NCBI GenBank assembly: GCA_963621965.1
Contig: CAVFGN010000002.1
Coordinates: 1 to 64,000, forward strand
DNA from: JAEELC01 sp963621965
GTDB taxonomy: Bacteria; Bacillota_I; Bacilli_A; Acholeplasmatales; Anaeroplasmataceae
Reading direction: 5' to 3'
DNA: 64,000 bases
Shown here one piece after another: positions 61,893 through 64,000 of the stretch. How positions within the stretch are numbered: the first letter of the stretch is position 1; every line of letters starts with the position of its first letter. The notes under the pieces were generated by a model, which searched no databases, was not told the DNA's origin, and worked only from the letters and a program-made list of their open reading frames with translations. Made by a program: the position numbers and the translations under genes.

Positions 61893-61950
61893 TTGTTTTA
61901 ATTGTCTTAAAACAGTATAATAGAATGTTAAATAAATTATAACGTTATAA
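61893..61950 (+). promoter_or_regulatory. candidate promoter and palindrome before the GGK protein
   Basis: TTGTTT at 61893-61898 and TATAAT at 61916-61921 are 17 bp apart, the best sigma70-like spacing in the window. A perfect 14-bp palindrome TTATAACGTTATAA follows at 61937-61950, between this box and the ATG at 61970, and could be an operator. Confidence 0.4.
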
Positions 61951-61969
61951 ATTTTTTTTATAAAAGAGT

Positions 61970-62272
61970 ATGAAATACAATTTTACACGATTTTTACAGG
62001 AAGGTGGTGCAATTCCTGAAGGAGCACCTGCTCCAGAAGGCGCTGAAGAACAAGCACAACTTAGTGCAGAGGGTCAAGGTGGACCACAAGGTGCTGAGCA
62101 GCAGTTACAAGCAATTGCTCAACAATTAGTTGAAACGCTTATGCAACAGATTGGTGATCCACAGGCAGTAATGGTTATCCTACAAACGGCTATCGATATT
62201 GTTGGTCAAACAGCACAAAGCGCTGCTCCAGCATATCAACGTAAGGGTGGCAAACTTGTTAGAATCCGCTAA
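61970..62272 (+). CDS. small virion-associated protein with GG motifs at both ends
   Basis: The 100-aa product has no TAG. It starts MKYNFTRFLQEGGAIPEG and ends AYQRKGGKLVRIR. The middle is Ala/Gln-rich, predicted helical (QLQAIAQQLVETLMQQIG). The ends resemble those of the protein at 22179 and of the partial gene at position 1. It is a single-gene unit with its own promoter-like box and terminator, suggesting high expression. The function is unknown; a packaged cargo or capsid-lining protein is one guess. Confidence 0.6.
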   Translation: MKYNFTRFLQEGGAIPEGAPAPEGAEEQAQLSAEGQGGPQGAEQQLQAIAQQLVETLMQQIGDPQAVMVILQTAIDIVGQTAQSAAPAYQRKGGKLVRIR

Positions 62273-62282
62273 TATTAACTCT

Positions 62283-62320
62283 AAAGGAGGAGGTTGTGCC
62301 TCCTCCTTTTTTATTTTTTT
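62283..62320 (+). terminator. rho-independent terminator
   Basis: AAAGGAGGAGG pairs with CCTCCTCCTTT around a 5-nt loop (TTGTG), followed by TTTATTTTTTT. It lies 10 nt after the previous stop. Confidence 0.92.
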
Positions 62321-62326
62321 ATAATT

Positions 62327-64000
62327 ATGGGTAGATTTTCAAAGAAAAATAAATAGTCAATTCAGGAGGAATTTCGGAAAGCGTATGCTAATGCTACTGA
62401 CCAACAAAGAGCTGAAGTAGATGATTTGTTTCGTTATTCTCAGTTATATACATCTGCAGATCCACTTAACAATCGTGATTCAAGATAGTATGCTGAACAA
62501 ATGTATACAAATGCATTAGCTTATTTAAATGGAACAACACCTGGTGAAATGAGTCCAACAGCATCTACTAAAAGTATATTTGGTAATTATACACATGGTG
62601 AAAATATAAATAATGCAAATACATTAACACATTTATATTTTAATTCACCGTATGAAGAAGATAATTCTGACTCTGCAGCATATATATCCTCATATACAGA
62701 TGCTGGTGATGGAATATAGCAATTTGTATGGAATCCAAATAAAGGTATTGATTAGAGAACAGTTCGTGTTAGATATTCTGATTTTGATAAGCGTGAAGAT
62801 CGTGAAAAGTTATTAATTGATAATTTGGTTGAGGTTATTAAATCAAATTTAAGTGAACTTTCTTCTAAATATTCTGATCCAAATAAATGGAATGTTCGTG
62901 GATATAGTGGTGATAGTGAATCAATTGCAAATAATATTAGAAGATTAAGCACACCCTTAAATAAAGAACAACTTGTTAAATTAGCACAAGAAATTGGTGT
63001 TAATGACGACACACTTGAAAAATATTTTAACTTACCAGAACAAGTTTAGCCAGATGCATCAATTGATATTTGGAGTCCTTTACGTTCACAGGGTTATGAA
63101 CAAGTTGAAAATGATGGTTTAAAACAAAAAGGGTATTATTTGTGGAAAAATCCAAAGAACGGTAAAATATATGTGTATGATAATACTGGAAATCTTGTAA
63201 AAAATTATGGTGAATATGATGTTGATTATACAAAATCTAATTATGGTAAAGGTTTTTTAATCAACAGTTCTGGTGAATATTATGATAATGATGGTAACTC
63301 TTTACTTAATATACCAAAAGGACATTCTTATTATGAACAGTTATAGGGTTTAACTACACAATATAAAAATAAATACGATAACCATTTTACAACGTTCAGT
63401 GATATTGGTGATGAATACAATATTGAACAAAACAAAGACATTGAGCGTTTTCGATAGATTTTAACAACAGCTGCCGAAAGCGGAAAAAAATATTGGGCTG
63501 ATGTAAGCTGGTTTTTTAATGAGCCGCTTGGTACAGTCATTGCTGTTAGTAAAAACGAAATTGGATCAACACCAGAAGGTTTACCAAATCTTAAAGACGC
63601 AACAATTTATTATATGGGTGAAACAGATGGATCGGATATTGATTTTAACGGGCTTATTGGATAGGATAATAATGACTTTACTGTTACAGGTCGTTCTGAT
63701 TATAATCCTTATGAAAGAAAAATATTAATTGAAGATTTAGATTCAGGTATTTACTCTGGTACACCGTCTCTTTAGGGAGGATTGATTGATCGTATAATGT
63801 TACCATATATTAAAGATGGAACATAGAAAATAACTAATGATGGTGAACCAATGAACATGGATGTAAGTGGAAATGCAAGACTAACCGATGACATTATTAA
63901 TTCTATTTTATATTTAGCGATAAATGATGCAAACAATCCTAATTATAGTAAAATTATTTCTTTCACAATAGATGACCGTAAAAAAGCCCTTTAGTTTTTA
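62327..64000 (+). CDS. large virion protein, N-terminal part (cut by window end)
   Basis: The frame is open for 558 codons to the window edge, with many TAG codons (the first at codon 10). The N-terminus is helical (RFSKKNKQSIQEEFRKAYAN), followed by segments with PNKWNVRGYSGDSESIANN and GYYLWKNPKNGKIYVYDN. In crAss-like phages large cargo or RNA-polymerase-type virion proteins are encoded in this area, and a cargo protein would fit, but no polymerase motif is seen in the visible part. Confidence 0.55.

Noticed and set aside
1..64000. Insertion sequences, integrase, rRNA or DGR reverse transcriptase
   Set aside because: None found on either strand; no terminal inverted repeats with transposase-like frames and no template/variable repeat pair.

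Overview
This window is a late-gene segment of a crAss-like phage (order Crassvirales) that reads TAG as glutamine. Every gene I could support lies on the + strand. The DNA is AT-rich, and genes are packed with ATGA or TAATG overlaps and separated in places by U-tract hairpin terminators. The family call rests on the gene order terminase - portal - scaffold - major capsid protein - ring/neck proteins - very large tail proteins, and on recognisable crAss-type sequences. Bacteroidota-style FISUMP and InlB-B-like repeats suggest a Bacteroidota host; that is inference.

Recoding: read with the standard code, nearly all structural genes are broken by TAG. Read through TAG, they become long continuous frames that end only in TAA or TGA. 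TAG falls where Gln is expected, inside Gln-rich runs of the portal and inside collagen-like Gly-X-Y repeats of the tail fibre. The window also encodes the decoder, a tRNA with anticodon CUA (18626-18717). All coordinates below assume TAG = Gln.

Layout. 1-6276: virion/ejection-type proteins (a zinc-protease-like protein and a 1040-aa protein with a cryptic nucleotidyltransferase-like motif) and a GH24-like endolysin interrupted by two in-frame TGA codons. 6474-13022: a Gly-rich protein, two small conserved phage proteins (one with a DUF192 domain), and a 1524-aa multi-domain FISUMP/InlB-repeat protein. 13082-17220: a LysM + tail-lysozyme protein, a PD-(D/E)XK nuclease and a DUF6808-like membrane protein. 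17315-22175: small proteins, the suppressor tRNA, then a run of genes without TAG including an M15 peptidase and a GroEL/GroES pair. 22179-33132: Gln-rich virion proteins, terminase, portal, membrane protein and baseplate/fibre-type proteins. 33287-43813: conserved gut-phage virion and accessory proteins and a 2319-aa tail fibre ending in an S74-type chaperone. 43872-53578: scaffold, major capsid and ring/neck proteins. 53571-64000: stabilisation and tail proteins and the start of another large virion protein cut by the window edge.

How it fits together: the tRNA makes the TAG-rich morphogenesis and lysis genes translatable. The TAG-free genes beside it (chaperonins, M15 peptidase) could be made without it. 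The chaperonin pair may help fold the large virion proteins. Three different wall hydrolases serve entry and lysis. The most unusual points are the class-II amber suppressor tRNA assigned to Gln, the TGA-interrupted endolysin, the phage chaperonin pair, the FISUMP array, and several places where one frame seems to continue into another.
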